Positions 50,340 through 59,407 are shown, counted from the first letter of the stretch. The stretch is 64,000 nt of DNA from Cyanobium sp. (GCA_014191755.1 BJHE01000005.1:20850-84849), one strand, 5' to 3'. Made by a program: numbers and translations. The notes: generated by a model from the sequence alone, not told the origin.

Positions 50340-50649
50340 CGCTGATTTATGGGATTTTAAAATTGCAGCTGCTTCCTTTCACCACCACGAGGCCTTAGTC
50401 GGGAGTTGTCCCGTATACTCTGGCGCTTTCCAGCAATGTTAAGTGCTCAGCCTGTGTCGTCCTCTCGTAATGGCGGGGTGTAGGCAGATCTGATCTGCTT
50501 GCTATCGGCATGGTCCCATCAGCCACTGTTGGGGTTCGCGTACCCTGCCGCACGGGATTGGAAAGCACAGCTGGTAGACTTAGGGAGTTCTTAATACCTA
50601 CTAAGTGTTTGCTGTCAACTGGTCATTCTGCTTGGCCTGCATCAACTCG

Positions 50650-51673
50650 CTCGGCTATGGTGAATATGAACGACTGCGCCTTGTACAATGGTTTATCAGG
50701 TATTCGTGGCAACTGCTATGTATCTCTAGGGCGCAGCAGGCTCCGTGCGCGCTCCTCTTGAAACCTGCAGTGAAACCCTGAATGTCTTTCTAATCAACAT
50801 TGACTTGTCCACGGAGGATAAACAGCAACTCTTAAGCTCTTGGCAGGCATCTAATCTTGGTAAACTTAAGTTCTTTGATTTTTTTATTTTGACCTGTTGA
50901 CTGGCTTTCGGGCCACTATGCTTGTCAATAGCAAATCCACATACGCACGCTTTTTCATTTCTGAGTATCTAGAAGGTGTTTCCCTTTATATTTAATTGGA
51001 TGCCGATCTGATCTTTTACTTAGATCTTATTGCCTTCCAAAACCTTGATCTCCATGGTAAATCAACTGCTTGTTTAATGCATGGGGTTACTTCCACGCCT
51101 GATCAGTAACAGCGGCTCTGGAATATGCTACAGCTGACTAACCCTGAAGGCTATTTCGGCTCCGGGGTTGTTGTAAACGATCTCGACGCTTTGCGCCTTC
51201 GTGAGATCCAATTCAAGGCCCTTTGTATTGCAAAAGAGCAGCATGCCTTACCCGGCCTGATGGGCCACGATGCCCTGAATATGGCCCTGGTGGTCGACTG
51301 GTTGACCCTTGATCCGAAATGGAATACCTCCAAGGGCAAAGCAAGTGCTGGTTTCTCAGATGGAATCATCCACTTCTTGGGTAAAGTGAAGCCCTGGCAT
51401 GAGGATTATGCTGGAAACTCCAAGGAGGAATGGTTTGCGATATTAGATCGAACCGCATTCGCTAGTCAGCGTCCCGCCAAGCTCATGGGAATAGCAGCTG
51501 CCTATAAGAAATCTAGCCGTTCTATCCCTACCGTCGATATAGTTCGAGCCAAGCTTCGGCGCCTTATTCGATCAAATTTATGGTTCACCCGGTGTATTCT
51601 CGTGTCAAGGGTCTTTCTCTGTGCTTCTCAGGTACACTCTTGCTTGTCAGGTTTCTGCCTGCGGAGTCCATAA
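50650..51673 (+). pseudogene. Degenerate GT8 glycosyltransferase relic
   Basis: Fragments: AAGSVRAPLETCSETLNVFLINIDLSTEDKQQLLSSWQ; STYARFFISEYLEGVSLYI*LDADLIFYLDLIAFQNLDLHG; GYFGSGVVVNDLDALRLREIQFKAL...HDALNMALVVDWLTLDPKWN...GIIHFLGKVKPWHEDY. Internal stops and frameshifts. Confidence 0.8.
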
Positions 51674-51909
51674 CGCTTGTTCCACTATTGCCTCGAACCT
51701 ACTCAATGCCAGCGTGGCATCAACCCTCTGTGCGGTGCACAGAGTCATTGGCTCTGGCCGCCCTGGGGAGCAACTCATGCAGTTCGTAAAGTCCCCCCTG
51801 GATCCATTGTCATCTCTGTTGATCATGAGATAATGGAATTGGCAAGCTGCTTGTTCAACACATCGGCTCTCGCCTTCGCGGATGATGATCCTGATTCTTT
51901 TTCACTGCC

Positions 51910-52740
51910 ATGCCAGAGCCTGTGAAAATTTACGCAATTTGTCTGATCAAGAACGAAGCGGATGTTATAGCGGACTGCCTTAGGCATGCCGTTCAGTTCT
52001 GCGATCGTATCTTTGTTCTGGATAACGGCAGTACGGATGGCAGCTGGGAGATTGTTCATTCCTTGGCCTCCATCCACGAGCAAATAGTCGTAGAGGGGCA
52101 GCTCAAGGAAACATTTCGAGATGGCATGCGCTCCATCGTTTATAACAGGCACCATCGTGAGCTATCTGATCACGACTGGTGGCTACGGCTGGATGCTGAT
52201 GAATTCCTGGTCGGAGACCCGCGACCAGTCCTTGCGAAGGCCAACCGCGAGCATGCAGATTTTGTGACTGCATGGCAGCTTCAGTTCTATTACACGGACG
52301 CTGACTTCAGGCATTGGGAAACCGAAAAACTATCTCTTGATTTCCCAATCACGCAAAGGCGTAGATTTTACTCGATAAACTGGAGGGAATTCCGTTTCTT
52401 CCGCAATCAACGTGACCCTGCATGGGTGGAAGATCAGGCTCCACAATGGCCCAATGGGCTTACAAGGGTTTGTTCGGAGAGAATCTTCAATCGCCACTAC
52501 TCCTATCGAACCCCCGATCAGATCAAGGGGAAGCTGAAGTCGCTTCTGGGTCATGCCCAGTTCAGGCACGTTGGCTCCGGGGACTGGACAAGCAGGATTG
52601 TTCCGGCAAAGGGCTTGCATTTCTACCATGAAGGAATCCCTCCAAGGTTGAATCAGTTCAACTACTATCGAAAGCGTCTGCGTATGGTACACATCACACT
52701 CTGTGGGCGCCTGAAGCGCATCCTCCGCAGGTCTCGCTGA
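51910..52740 (+). CDS. Family 2 glycosyltransferase
   Basis: YAICLIKNEADVIADCLRHAVQFCDRIFVLDNGSTDGSWEIV...WWLRLDADEFLVGD. Confidence 0.83.
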   Translation: MPEPVKIYAICLIKNEADVIADCLRHAVQFCDRIFVLDNGSTDGSWEIVHSLASIHEQIVVEGQLKETFRDGMRSIVYNRHHRELSDHDWWLRLDADEFLVGDPRPVLAKANREHADFVTAWQLQFYYTDADFRHWETEKLSLDFPITQRRRFYSINWREFRFFRNQRDPAWVEDQAPQWPNGLTRVCSERIFNRHYSYRTPDQIKGKLKSLLGHAQFRHVGSGDWTSRIVPAKGLHFYHEGIPPRLNQFNYYRKRLRMVHITLCGRLKRILRRSR

Positions 52741-52800
52741 CAACCACCGCAGCCCAGCTCCTGGAACTCATGACAAGTTATCCGATCTAATTGCGCCGTC

Positions 52801-54885
52801 GTGACAGCACCAGCTCTGAAACCTGACGATCCCGACATCTCAGTGGTGGTACCAGTTTTCAACGCGGCTCCCCATCTGCTGGCAACCCTCCGCACCGTTC
52901 AACAACAAACTCTCAGCAACTGGGAACTGATCGCTGTCGATGACGGCTCGACCGATGCAAGCGCCAGCCTCGTCGCCGAACTGGCCCAGTCGGACCATCG
53001 AATTCGTTTGGTGCGGCAGGCAAACGCTGGCGTTTCGATCGCTCGCAACCGCGGCGTTGCCGCCTGCCGCGCCCCGCTGATCGCCTTCCTTGATGCCGAC
53101 GACCTCTGGCACCCCGACAAGCTTCTTGCCCACCTGGAGCGTCATCAGGCCGATGGCGACCTGGGTGTGAGTTTTGCCCGGGTGGAGTTCCTCACCCCAG
53201 CTGGACGGCCCACGGGGCTGGTGGCCTCCCATCCGCAGCTGCCGCTGCGGCCGCCGGACCTGCTCTGCGAGAACCCCACCACCACCACCTCGAACTGGGT
53301 GCTGCGGCGGGAGGTCTTCGAGGCGGTGGGAGGATTTCTAGAGGGGCTGAGCTATTCGGAGGATCTCGAGTGGCTGCTGCGTGTGATCTGCGATGGCCGC
53401 TGGCGGATCGAACCGATCGATCGGGTTCTCACCTACTACCGCACATCCGCCGGTGGCCTCTCCTCCAGCCTCGAGAAGATGGAGGAGGGCTGGCTCCGGC
53501 TGATCGGCGAGGCTCGCCGCTACGCCCCGGAGCTGGTTGCAGCTCACTTCGCCGCCGCCCAGGCCGTGCACCTGCGCTACCTGGCCCGCCGTTCGCTGCG
53601 GCTTCGGGGAGATCCGGCCCAGGGTGTTGACTTCATGGTGAGGGCCCTGCAATCCGATCTCCCTCGGCTCCTGCGGGAACCCCATCGCACCTCCCCCACT
53701 GCCCTGGCGGTGCTGGGCCGCCTTCTCATCCATCGCGCCCGAGCGCCGCTGGCCTCTCCTGCCCCCCCCACTCCTTTCATCCATGCCGATGGTCCGACCC
53801 GCCCTGATGCCGTGAGCCGCCCCGATTTCCCCGCCACCCTGGTGTCCGTGGTGATGCCCCTTTACAACTCCGCCGCCACCGTGCGGGCTAGTCTGGAGTC
53901 GGTGATGGCGCAGACTTACACCAACCTCGAGATCCTGGTGGTGGACGATGGCTCCACCGATGAGGGGGTGGCGCTCTGTCGCAGCACCGAAGATCCGCGC
54001 CTTCGCATCGTCCAGCAGAAGAATCGTGGCCTTGCGGGAGCACGCAACACGGGTATCCGTGAATCCTCCGGCTCGTTCGTGGCCTTCCTCGACAGCGACG
54101 ATCTCTGGCTGCCGGAGAAGATCCAGCGTCATGTGGATCACCTGTGCGCCCATCCAGAGGTGGGCGTGAGCTATTCCTGCTCCGCCTTCATCGATGGAGC
54201 CGGCAAATCCCTGGGCATCTACCAGACCCCGGCCCTGCACCACATCACGCCGGATCTGATCCTTTGCCGCAACCCGATCAGCAATGGCTCCTGCGTGGTG
54301 CTCCGCCGCCAGGTGCTTGACGGCATCCGCTTCGAGGCGAATCTCTACGGCACGACGGAGAGTTACTGGTTCGACGACTCCTTCCGACAGTCGGAGGACA
54401 TCGAGTGCTGGATCCGCATCGCTCTCCAGACCAGCTGGCAGATCGAGGGCATCGGCGAGGCGCTCACCCTCTACCGGGTGAGCAGCGGCGGCCTCTCGGC
54501 GAACATCGAGAAGCAGTTCGCCAGCTGGCAGAGGGTTCTCGACAAGACCGCCACCTATGCGCCCGACTTCATCGCCCGCCACGGCCGCAGGGCCCGTGGC
54601 TATCAGCTCCGCTACCTCGCCCGACGGGCCATCCAGGAGCGACAGCCCCGAGTGGGGGTGCGGCTGGTCCACCAGTCCATCGGCACCTACCCCAGGCAGC
54701 TTCTGGAGGAGCCTTTCCGCACCCTGATCACTCTGGCGGCGGGCTATCTCGGCGTGCTGCTGCCGGCCTCCCTCCATAGCCTGCTGGAGCGGGTCATGAT
54801 GCGGGTCATCGGAGCGATGCAGCGTCTCAGGATCGATGCAAGCGCCAGACGCCATCCGGACAGCCGCGCCAGCAAAGGGGCCTGA
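52801..54885 (+). CDS. Tandem double GT2 glycosyltransferase (two full GT-A domains)
   Basis: Domain 1 DISVVVPVFNAAPHLLATLRTVQQQTLSNWELIAVDDGSTD...AFLDADDLWHPDK; domain 2 LVSVVMPLYNSAATVRASLESVMAQTYTNLEILVVDDGSTD...AFLDSDDLWLPEK. Confidence 0.9.
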   Translation: MTAPALKPDDPDISVVVPVFNAAPHLLATLRTVQQQTLSNWELIAVDDGSTDASASLVAELAQSDHRIRLVRQANAGVSIARNRGVAACRAPLIAFLDADDLWHPDKLLAHLERHQADGDLGVSFARVEFLTPAGRPTGLVASHPQLPLRPPDLLCENPTTTTSNWVLRREVFEAVGGFLEGLSYSEDLEWLLRVICDGRWRIEPIDRVLTYYRTSAGGLSSSLEKMEEGWLRLIGEARRYAPELVAAHFAAAQAVHLRYLARRSLRLRGDPAQGVDFMVRALQSDLPRLLREPHRTSPTALAVLGRLLIHRARAPLASPAPPTPFIHADGPTRPDAVSRPDFPATLVSVVMPLYNSAATVRASLESVMAQTYTNLEILVVDDGSTDEGVALCRSTEDPRLRIVQQKNRGLAGARNTGIRESSGSFVAFLDSDDLWLPEKIQRHVDHLCAHPEVGVSYSCSAFIDGAGKSLGIYQTPALHHITPDLILCRNPISNGSCVVLRRQVLDGIRFEANLYGTTESYWFDDSFRQSEDIECWIRIALQTSWQIEGIGEALTLYRVSSGGLSANIEKQFASWQRVLDKTATYAPDFIARHGRRARGYQLRYLARRAIQERQPRVGVRLVHQSIGTYPRQLLEEPFRTLITLAAGYLGVLLPASLHSLLERVMMRVIGAMQRLRIDASARRHPDSRASKGA

Positions 54886-54889
54886 GGCG

Positions 54890-55375
54890 ATGAAAGTTCT
54901 GCTCGTGTGTTCCTCCGGCGGTCATTTCAAGGGACTCTTCCAGTTGGAGCAGTTCTGGAGCCGCCACTCCCGCCGCTGGGTCACCTTCGAAACTCCCACC
55001 ACCCGCATGGCCCTCGAAGGCGAGCAGGTGCACTGGGCCTACAGCCCCACCAACCGCAATCTGCCGAACCTGCTGCGCAATACGCTCCTCTCATGGAGTG
55101 TTCTGCTCCACCACAGGCCCGACCTGATCCTCTCCACCGGCGCCGGCGTGGCCGTTCCCTTCCTGATCCTGGGCAAGCTGCTGGGCCACCGCACCGTCTT
55201 CGTGGAGTCGATCACCCGGATCGAGACCCTCAGCCTCTCGGCCCGCCTGGCGCTTCCCTTCATTGATGTGCTCTACGTGCACTGGCCGCAGCTGCAGACC
55301 CGCTACCCCCGAGCCGAGCTGATCGGGGCCGGCTCCAGAGCTGCGGTCGCCCCGGCCCAGGATGTGGCCCGATGA
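54890..55375 (+). CDS. PssD/ALG14-like glycosyltransferase subunit
   Basis: MKVLLVCSSGGHFKGLFQLEQFWSRHSRRWVTFETPTTRMAL...PDLILSTGAGVAVPFLILGKLLGHRTVFVESITRIETLSLSARL. Confidence 0.88.
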   Translation: MKVLLVCSSGGHFKGLFQLEQFWSRHSRRWVTFETPTTRMALEGEQVHWAYSPTNRNLPNLLRNTLLSWSVLLHHRPDLILSTGAGVAVPFLILGKLLGHRTVFVESITRIETLSLSARLALPFIDVLYVHWPQLQTRYPRAELIGAGSRAAVAPAQDVAR

Positions 55376-55860
55376 TCCTGGTCACCGTGGGCACCGAGAA
55401 GTTTCCCTTCGACCGGCTGATGCACTGGATCGAGGAACTGATGGAGGCCGATCTGCTCGGGGAGGAGGTGGTGGTGCAGTACGGCACCTGCACGGTGCTC
55501 CCCGCAGGCTCGAAGGTGTATCGCCTCATGCGTGAGACAGAGTTCCGGGCCCTGATCCAGCAGGCGCGGGTGGTGGTGGCCCACTGCGGTGAGGGCACCG
55601 TGCTGCTGCTGGACGCCATGGAGACCCCTTTCATCCTCGTGCCCCGCAGCCAGCGCTACCGAGAGCATGTGGACGATCACCAGGTGGAGCTGGCCCAGGC
55701 GATGGCCTCCATGGGAGTCCCGATCGCCTGGGGGCCGGCCGATCTCGTGCGTTTCCTGGCGGAACCCCGCAAGGTGTCGATCAGCGATCTGTCGGTGGCC
55801 GCGGCCCAGGTGGTCTGCAACCGCCTCGAGCAGCGTTTCCCAGCCTTGGGCCCGGCATGA
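55372..55860 (+). CDS. PssE/ALG13-like glycosyltransferase subunit
   Basis: MILVTVGTEKFPFDRLMHWIEELMEADLLGEEVVVQYGTCTV...VVAHCGEGTVLLLDAMETPFILVPRSQRYREHVDDHQVELAQAM. Confidence 0.88.
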   Translation: MILVTVGTEKFPFDRLMHWIEELMEADLLGEEVVVQYGTCTVLPAGSKVYRLMRETEFRALIQQARVVVAHCGEGTVLLLDAMETPFILVPRSQRYREHVDDHQVELAQAMASMGVPIAWGPADLVRFLAEPRKVSISDLSVAAAQVVCNRLEQRFPALGPA

Positions 55861-56873
55861 ACACACCAACCTCCCAGCCCCCTTCGCCTTCCCCCAGTGG
55901 CGTGCTGGTGAGTGAACACCGCGGCGTGCTGCTGCTTTCGTTTCCGCGGCGGTTCACCGTGCAGGAGGCGATCCCCTTCCGCCGTTGCCTCGAGCGCGAG
56001 CTGCCGCTCCACCCCGGCACCCGCCGGGTGGTGCTGGATTTCAGCCGCACCGAACTGATCGACAGCAGCGGCCTGGGCTCCCTCATCCCCAACGTGAAAC
56101 TGGCCCGCTCCCACGCGATTCCCCTGGTGGCCTGGAGCGCCGGCGCCCAGGTGAAGCTAGCCCTGTCCCTGGTGGGGTTGGAGCAGGCGATTACGGTGAT
56201 GCCAGGCACCGAAGCGGTGAATCCCACCCGGGCGGTGAACACCAAGGAACGTCCCGCGACCACCCATCCCTCGGTGCGCTCGGTCCCGAAGCGGCTGCTC
56301 GACATCGTCGGTGCCCTGCTCGGCTTATCCGTCACGGCGGTGCTGTTCCCCTTCCTGGCGCTGGCGATCCGGCTCGACAGTCCGGGGCCGATCCTGTTCA
56401 GCCAGGTGCGGCTGGGCTGGATGGGCCGCCGCTTCCGCTTCTGGAAGTTCCGCTCGATGGTGGTGAATGCCGAAGCCCTGCGCGGCACGGTTGAAAACGA
56501 GGCCAGCGGCGCCTTTTTCAAGAACAAGAACGACCCGCGCATCACCCGGGTGGGCCGCTTCCTGCGCAAAACCAGCCTTGATGAGATCCCCCAGTTCTGG
56601 AACGTGCTGGTGGGGGACATGAGCCTGATCGGCACGCGACCGCCCACCCCCGATGAGGTGGAGCGCTATGCCGTGCCCAACTGGCAGCGGCTCGATGTGC
56701 GGCCAGGCCTCTCGGGGGAATGGCAGGTGAACGGCCGCTCGCAGGTGATTGATTTCGAGGATGTGATCCGCCTGGACCTTCGTTACCAGGAGAACTGGAG
56801 CCTCGGCTACGACCTGAAGCTGATTGTGCGGACCTTCACCGTGATCTTCAGCAAGGGCTCGGGAGCCGCCTGA
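55857..56873 (+). CDS. Fusion: N-terminal STAS domain + polyprenyl-phosphate sugar transferase (initiating exopolysaccharide glycosyltransferase)
   Basis: STAS: FTVQEAIPFRRCLERELPLHPGTRRVVLDFSRTELIDSSGLGSLIPNVKLARSHAIPLVAWSAGAQVKLALSLVGLEQAITV. Transferase: KRLLDIVGALLGLSVTAVLFPFLALAIRLDSPGPILFSQVRLGWMGRRFRFWKFRSM...DPRITRVGRFLRKTSLDEIPQFWNVLVGDMSLIGTRP. Confidence 0.92.
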   Translation: MNTPTSQPPSPSPSGVLVSEHRGVLLLSFPRRFTVQEAIPFRRCLERELPLHPGTRRVVLDFSRTELIDSSGLGSLIPNVKLARSHAIPLVAWSAGAQVKLALSLVGLEQAITVMPGTEAVNPTRAVNTKERPATTHPSVRSVPKRLLDIVGALLGLSVTAVLFPFLALAIRLDSPGPILFSQVRLGWMGRRFRFWKFRSMVVNAEALRGTVENEASGAFFKNKNDPRITRVGRFLRKTSLDEIPQFWNVLVGDMSLIGTRPPTPDEVERYAVPNWQRLDVRPGLSGEWQVNGRSQVIDFEDVIRLDLRYQENWSLGYDLKLIVRTFTVIFSKGSGAA

Positions 56874-56876
56874 ACC

Positions 56877-57344
56877 ATGCAGCACGGCGAGGGTGAAGCC
56901 CAGGCGGAGTTCCCCAGCACCCTCGACGCCATCGGCCAGTTGCTGGAGTGGTTTGAGCAGCACCGGCCTGGAGGCCTCGACGACATGGTGTGGATTCAGG
57001 CCCAGACGGCCCTGATGGAAGGCTTCACTAACGCCGTCCGCCATGCCAACGCCCTCCTGGAGCCCCCGCCGTTGGTGGAGGTCACCCTCGCCCTGGTTGC
57101 CGGCAGTCTGCGCATGGGGATCCGCGACCAAGGAGCTCCCTTCGATCTGGAGACGCATCTGCAGGCTCACGCAGCAGAGGTGGAGGAGCCCCCCGGGCTC
57201 GACGGCCTGCCCGAGCGCGAGGCCCACTGGGGGGTGATCATCCTCAGCAGGCTCCAGCGGGACTTCGGCTGGTCGATCCGTTACGAGCCGCTGGCGGAGG
57301 GGGGCAACCTGCTGCTGCTGGAGGGGCCGGGCGGCGATTCGTAG
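56877..57344 (+). CDS. Anti-sigma-factor-type serine kinase (HATPase_c, RsbW/SpoIIAB-like)
   Basis: QTALMEGFTNAVRHANALLEPPPLVEVTLALVAGSLRMGIRDQGAPFDLE (N-box ExxxNAxxHA, G1 DxGxxF); starts 4 bp after the sugar transferase stop. Confidence 0.85.
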   Translation: MQHGEGEAQAEFPSTLDAIGQLLEWFEQHRPGGLDDMVWIQAQTALMEGFTNAVRHANALLEPPPLVEVTLALVAGSLRMGIRDQGAPFDLETHLQAHAAEVEEPPGLDGLPEREAHWGVIILSRLQRDFGWSIRYEPLAEGGNLLLLEGPGGDS

Positions 57345-57850
57345 AGATCCACCCGGAACCGCTCGGGATGGCCGCAGGCCTCGGGGTGGAGCCAGGTCCA
57401 GCGGGTCCATAGCTCAAGAAAGAGGGTGGTGCCCTCCGGACCCGCCCCCCAGCCACTGCCCACGTGGTCGCCCCAGAGCACGGGGGCTCTGCTGCCGTAG
57501 GCGGGCACGCGGTCCAGGTTGTGGCGCTCACTCACGTGGAGGATGGGCTGACCCCGGTAGGTGAACACCCGCTGCAGATCCCGGGTGCGGCGGGTGTTGG
57601 GCAGCCGGAACCACACCTTCTTGCTGTGCTGAAAGTACCAGTAACCCAGCGAGCACCCGCGGCTGGGGCGATCGTGGTGGGTGCTGAACAGGGCCCCGTT
57701 TCTCTGCAGCACGGGAAAGGCGGGCTGAACCATCGGGGGGCCTGAAGTGAGAACACCCTGCCGGTGGAGACTCCCCAGGGCAAGGGCCAGCCCCAGCGGG
57801 GCCACCACCAGCAGGAGGGCAGCGGACCGCAGCCGGGCAGGAGTGCTCAA
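57281..57850 (-). CDS. Hypothetical exported protein
   Basis: Probable TTG start at 57850 overlapping the HAD stop; LRSAALLLVVAPLGLALALGSLHRQG signal-like, then KKVWFRLPNTRRTRDLQRVFTYRGQPILHVSERHNLDRVPAYGSRAPVLWGDHVG; 3' end overlaps the convergent HATPase gene. Confidence 0.55.
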   Translation of the reverse strand: MSTPARLRSAALLLVVAPLGLALALGSLHRQGVLTSGPPMVQPAFPVLQRNGALFSTHHDRPSRGCSLGYWYFQHSKKVWFRLPNTRRTRDLQRVFTYRGQPILHVSERHNLDRVPAYGSRAPVLWGDHVGSGWGAGPEGTTLFLELWTRWTWLHPEACGHPERFRVDLYESPPGPSSSSRLPPSASGS

Positions 57851-58527
57851 AGGGAGTCGGCCACCTCGTGAAGGGAGCGGAGGTGGAGGGCCCCGGAGGG
57901 GTAGGTCGTGCCGGTTTCTCCTGGAGGTGGGAGCACATGCACGCGGCAGCCGGCCGCATCGGCCGCCTGGGCGCCGGCGAGCGAATCCTCGAAGGCCCAG
58001 CACTCCCCGGCCGGCACCCCCAGCCGCGCCGCCGCTAGCAGGAACACATCCGGCGCCGGCTTGCCCGCCCGCAGCTCCGGATCGTCGCCATGGACGCGGA
58101 TCTTGATCAGCTCCAGCCAGGGATGGGGAGCGGCCTTGAGGGCCACAGCGGCCCGGGAACTGCTGGTGGCCAGGGCCATCGGGATCGCCAGCTCGGCGCA
58201 GCGCCGCACCAGCTCGGGCGCCCCAGCCATCGGCTCGGCGTGCACCAGCAGGGACTCGGCGATCGGCTGGCGCACCGCCAGCAGGGCTTCGATGCTCGGG
58301 GGATCGCCGCTGGCAACAGCGCCTCCATGCTCGGAAGCTCCCGCGATCCACTCCCGCACCTGCTCGGCACAGTCGTGGCGGCGGCGGCCCCGCAGCTGCA
58401 TCAGCTCGGCAGCGCTGAGCTCACGGCCGAAGTGGGCAGCGGCTTCGCGCCAGGCCCTGGCGTGTTGCGGCTCGGTGTCGAGCAATAGACCATCGAGGTC
58501 GAACAGGCAGGCGGCGGGGTGGGCCAT
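57847..58527 (-). CDS. HAD-superfamily hydrolase (beta-phosphoglucomutase-like)
   Basis: ACLFDLDGLLLDTEPQHARAWREAAAHFGRELSAAELMQLRGR...MALATSSSRAAVALKAAPHPWL...GKPAPDVFLLAAARLGVPAGECWAFEDSLAGAQAADAAGCRVHVL. Confidence 0.9.
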   Translation of the reverse strand: MAHPAACLFDLDGLLLDTEPQHARAWREAAAHFGRELSAAELMQLRGRRRHDCAEQVREWIAGASEHGGAVASGDPPSIEALLAVRQPIAESLLVHAEPMAGAPELVRRCAELAIPMALATSSSRAAVALKAAPHPWLELIKIRVHGDDPELRAGKPAPDVFLLAAARLGVPAGECWAFEDSLAGAQAADAAGCRVHVLPPPGETGTTYPSGALHLRSLHEVADSL

Positions 58528-58578
58528 CGAACCAGCATGGCGGGTCGCTGTTTGCTGTCTGGCGGCGATTCCCGGATC

Positions 58579-58944
58579 TCAGTCCAGATCTGAGTCGGGG
58601 ACGTCCAGGCTCGTCTCCAGGGTGGTAAGAAGCAGCACCAATGCTGAGCGGTGGTCCAGTTCGGGGCTGTGCACCGTTTCGATCCACTGCTGGCAAAGCG
58701 CCTCGATTCGCAGCAACAGGTCGTGACCCTCGCGGAGGTCCCCCATGACCCGCTCAATCCCTTCCCCATCGGTGTCGGGGGGAAGACCCACCACATAGCG
58801 CCGCCCATCGTCTCCCACGTAGGTGAGCTGCCCCTCGGAATCCAGGGTCGGTCCGGCATGGGGCGTGATCGGTTGCTCTTCGGCCATCGCGTCTGCAGAT
58901 GGGACCGCACCCTCCTTAACCAAGGTCGAGGCAACTGCCAACAA
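58579..58944 (-). CDS. Conserved hypothetical protein
   Basis: 121 aa ORF (or shorter from internal Met); YVGDDGRRYVVGLPPDTDGEGIERVMGDLREGHDLLLRIEALCQQWIETVHSPELDHRSALVLLL. Confidence 0.55.
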   Translation of the reverse strand: MLAVASTLVKEGAVPSADAMAEEQPITPHAGPTLDSEGQLTYVGDDGRRYVVGLPPDTDGEGIERVMGDLREGHDLLLRIEALCQQWIETVHSPELDHRSALVLLLTTLETSLDVPDSDLD

Positions 58945-58948
58945 TGGA

Positions 58949-59407
58949 TCAGAAGGACTGATGGCGGTTCAACTTCTGCATCCGCCAGGTCACGAACGTG
59001 CCCACCGGGCTCCAGAGGAGGTACGGAACCAGCAGCAGGGCGGCCCGGCCCGAGAGGGGAGCCACGATGGCGGCCAGGGCCACGCCCCACACCCAGCCGG
59101 CAAAGCCCACGGCGGTGCCACTCTGCAGCCGGCGGGTGCGGCAGATCAGCAGGGTGTAGCTCTGCACCAGCACCTGCAGACCCAGGTAGCCCAGCATCGG
59201 CAACCAGCGCCCCCCCGCCTGCCAGGTGAGCAGGGCCGAGGCGTAGAAGCAGCCGTAGATGGCCATCCAGATCAGAGGGATCCAGCGCTCGAAGGTGAGC
59301 CAGCGGGGGCGCTGCAGCTTCAGGAACCAGGCGAAATCATCCCGGCCGGGGTTCAGCAGCACGGCCACCAGAACCATCACAGCGGCAATCGCCAGCCAAG
59401 CGGGCAT
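58949..59407 (-). CDS. TspO/MBR-like membrane protein
   Basis: LKLQRPRWLTFERWIPLIWMAIYGCFYASALLTW...LLVPYLLWSPVGTFVTWRMQKLN. Confidence 0.7.
   Translation of the reverse strand: MPAWLAIAAVMVLVAVLLNPGRDDFAWFLKLQRPRWLTFERWIPLIWMAIYGCFYASALLTWQAGGRWLPMLGYLGLQVLVQSYTLLICRTRRLQSGTAVGFAGWVWGVALAAIVAPLSGRAALLLVPYLLWSPVGTFVTWRMQKLNRHQSF

Noticed and set aside
50440-50620. Possible tRNA or structured RNA upstream of the GT8 relic
   Set aside because: No convincing cloverleaf or conserved T-loop could be read by eye; no tRNA gene is supported anywhere in the window.
53338-54855. 505-aa minus-strand ORF
   Set aside because: Antisense to the double GT2 gene.
57860-58351. N-terminal extension of minus ORF 57281..58351
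   Set aside because: The upstream half is out of frame with the HAD hydrolase that clearly codes there; only the part from about 57850 is plausible.
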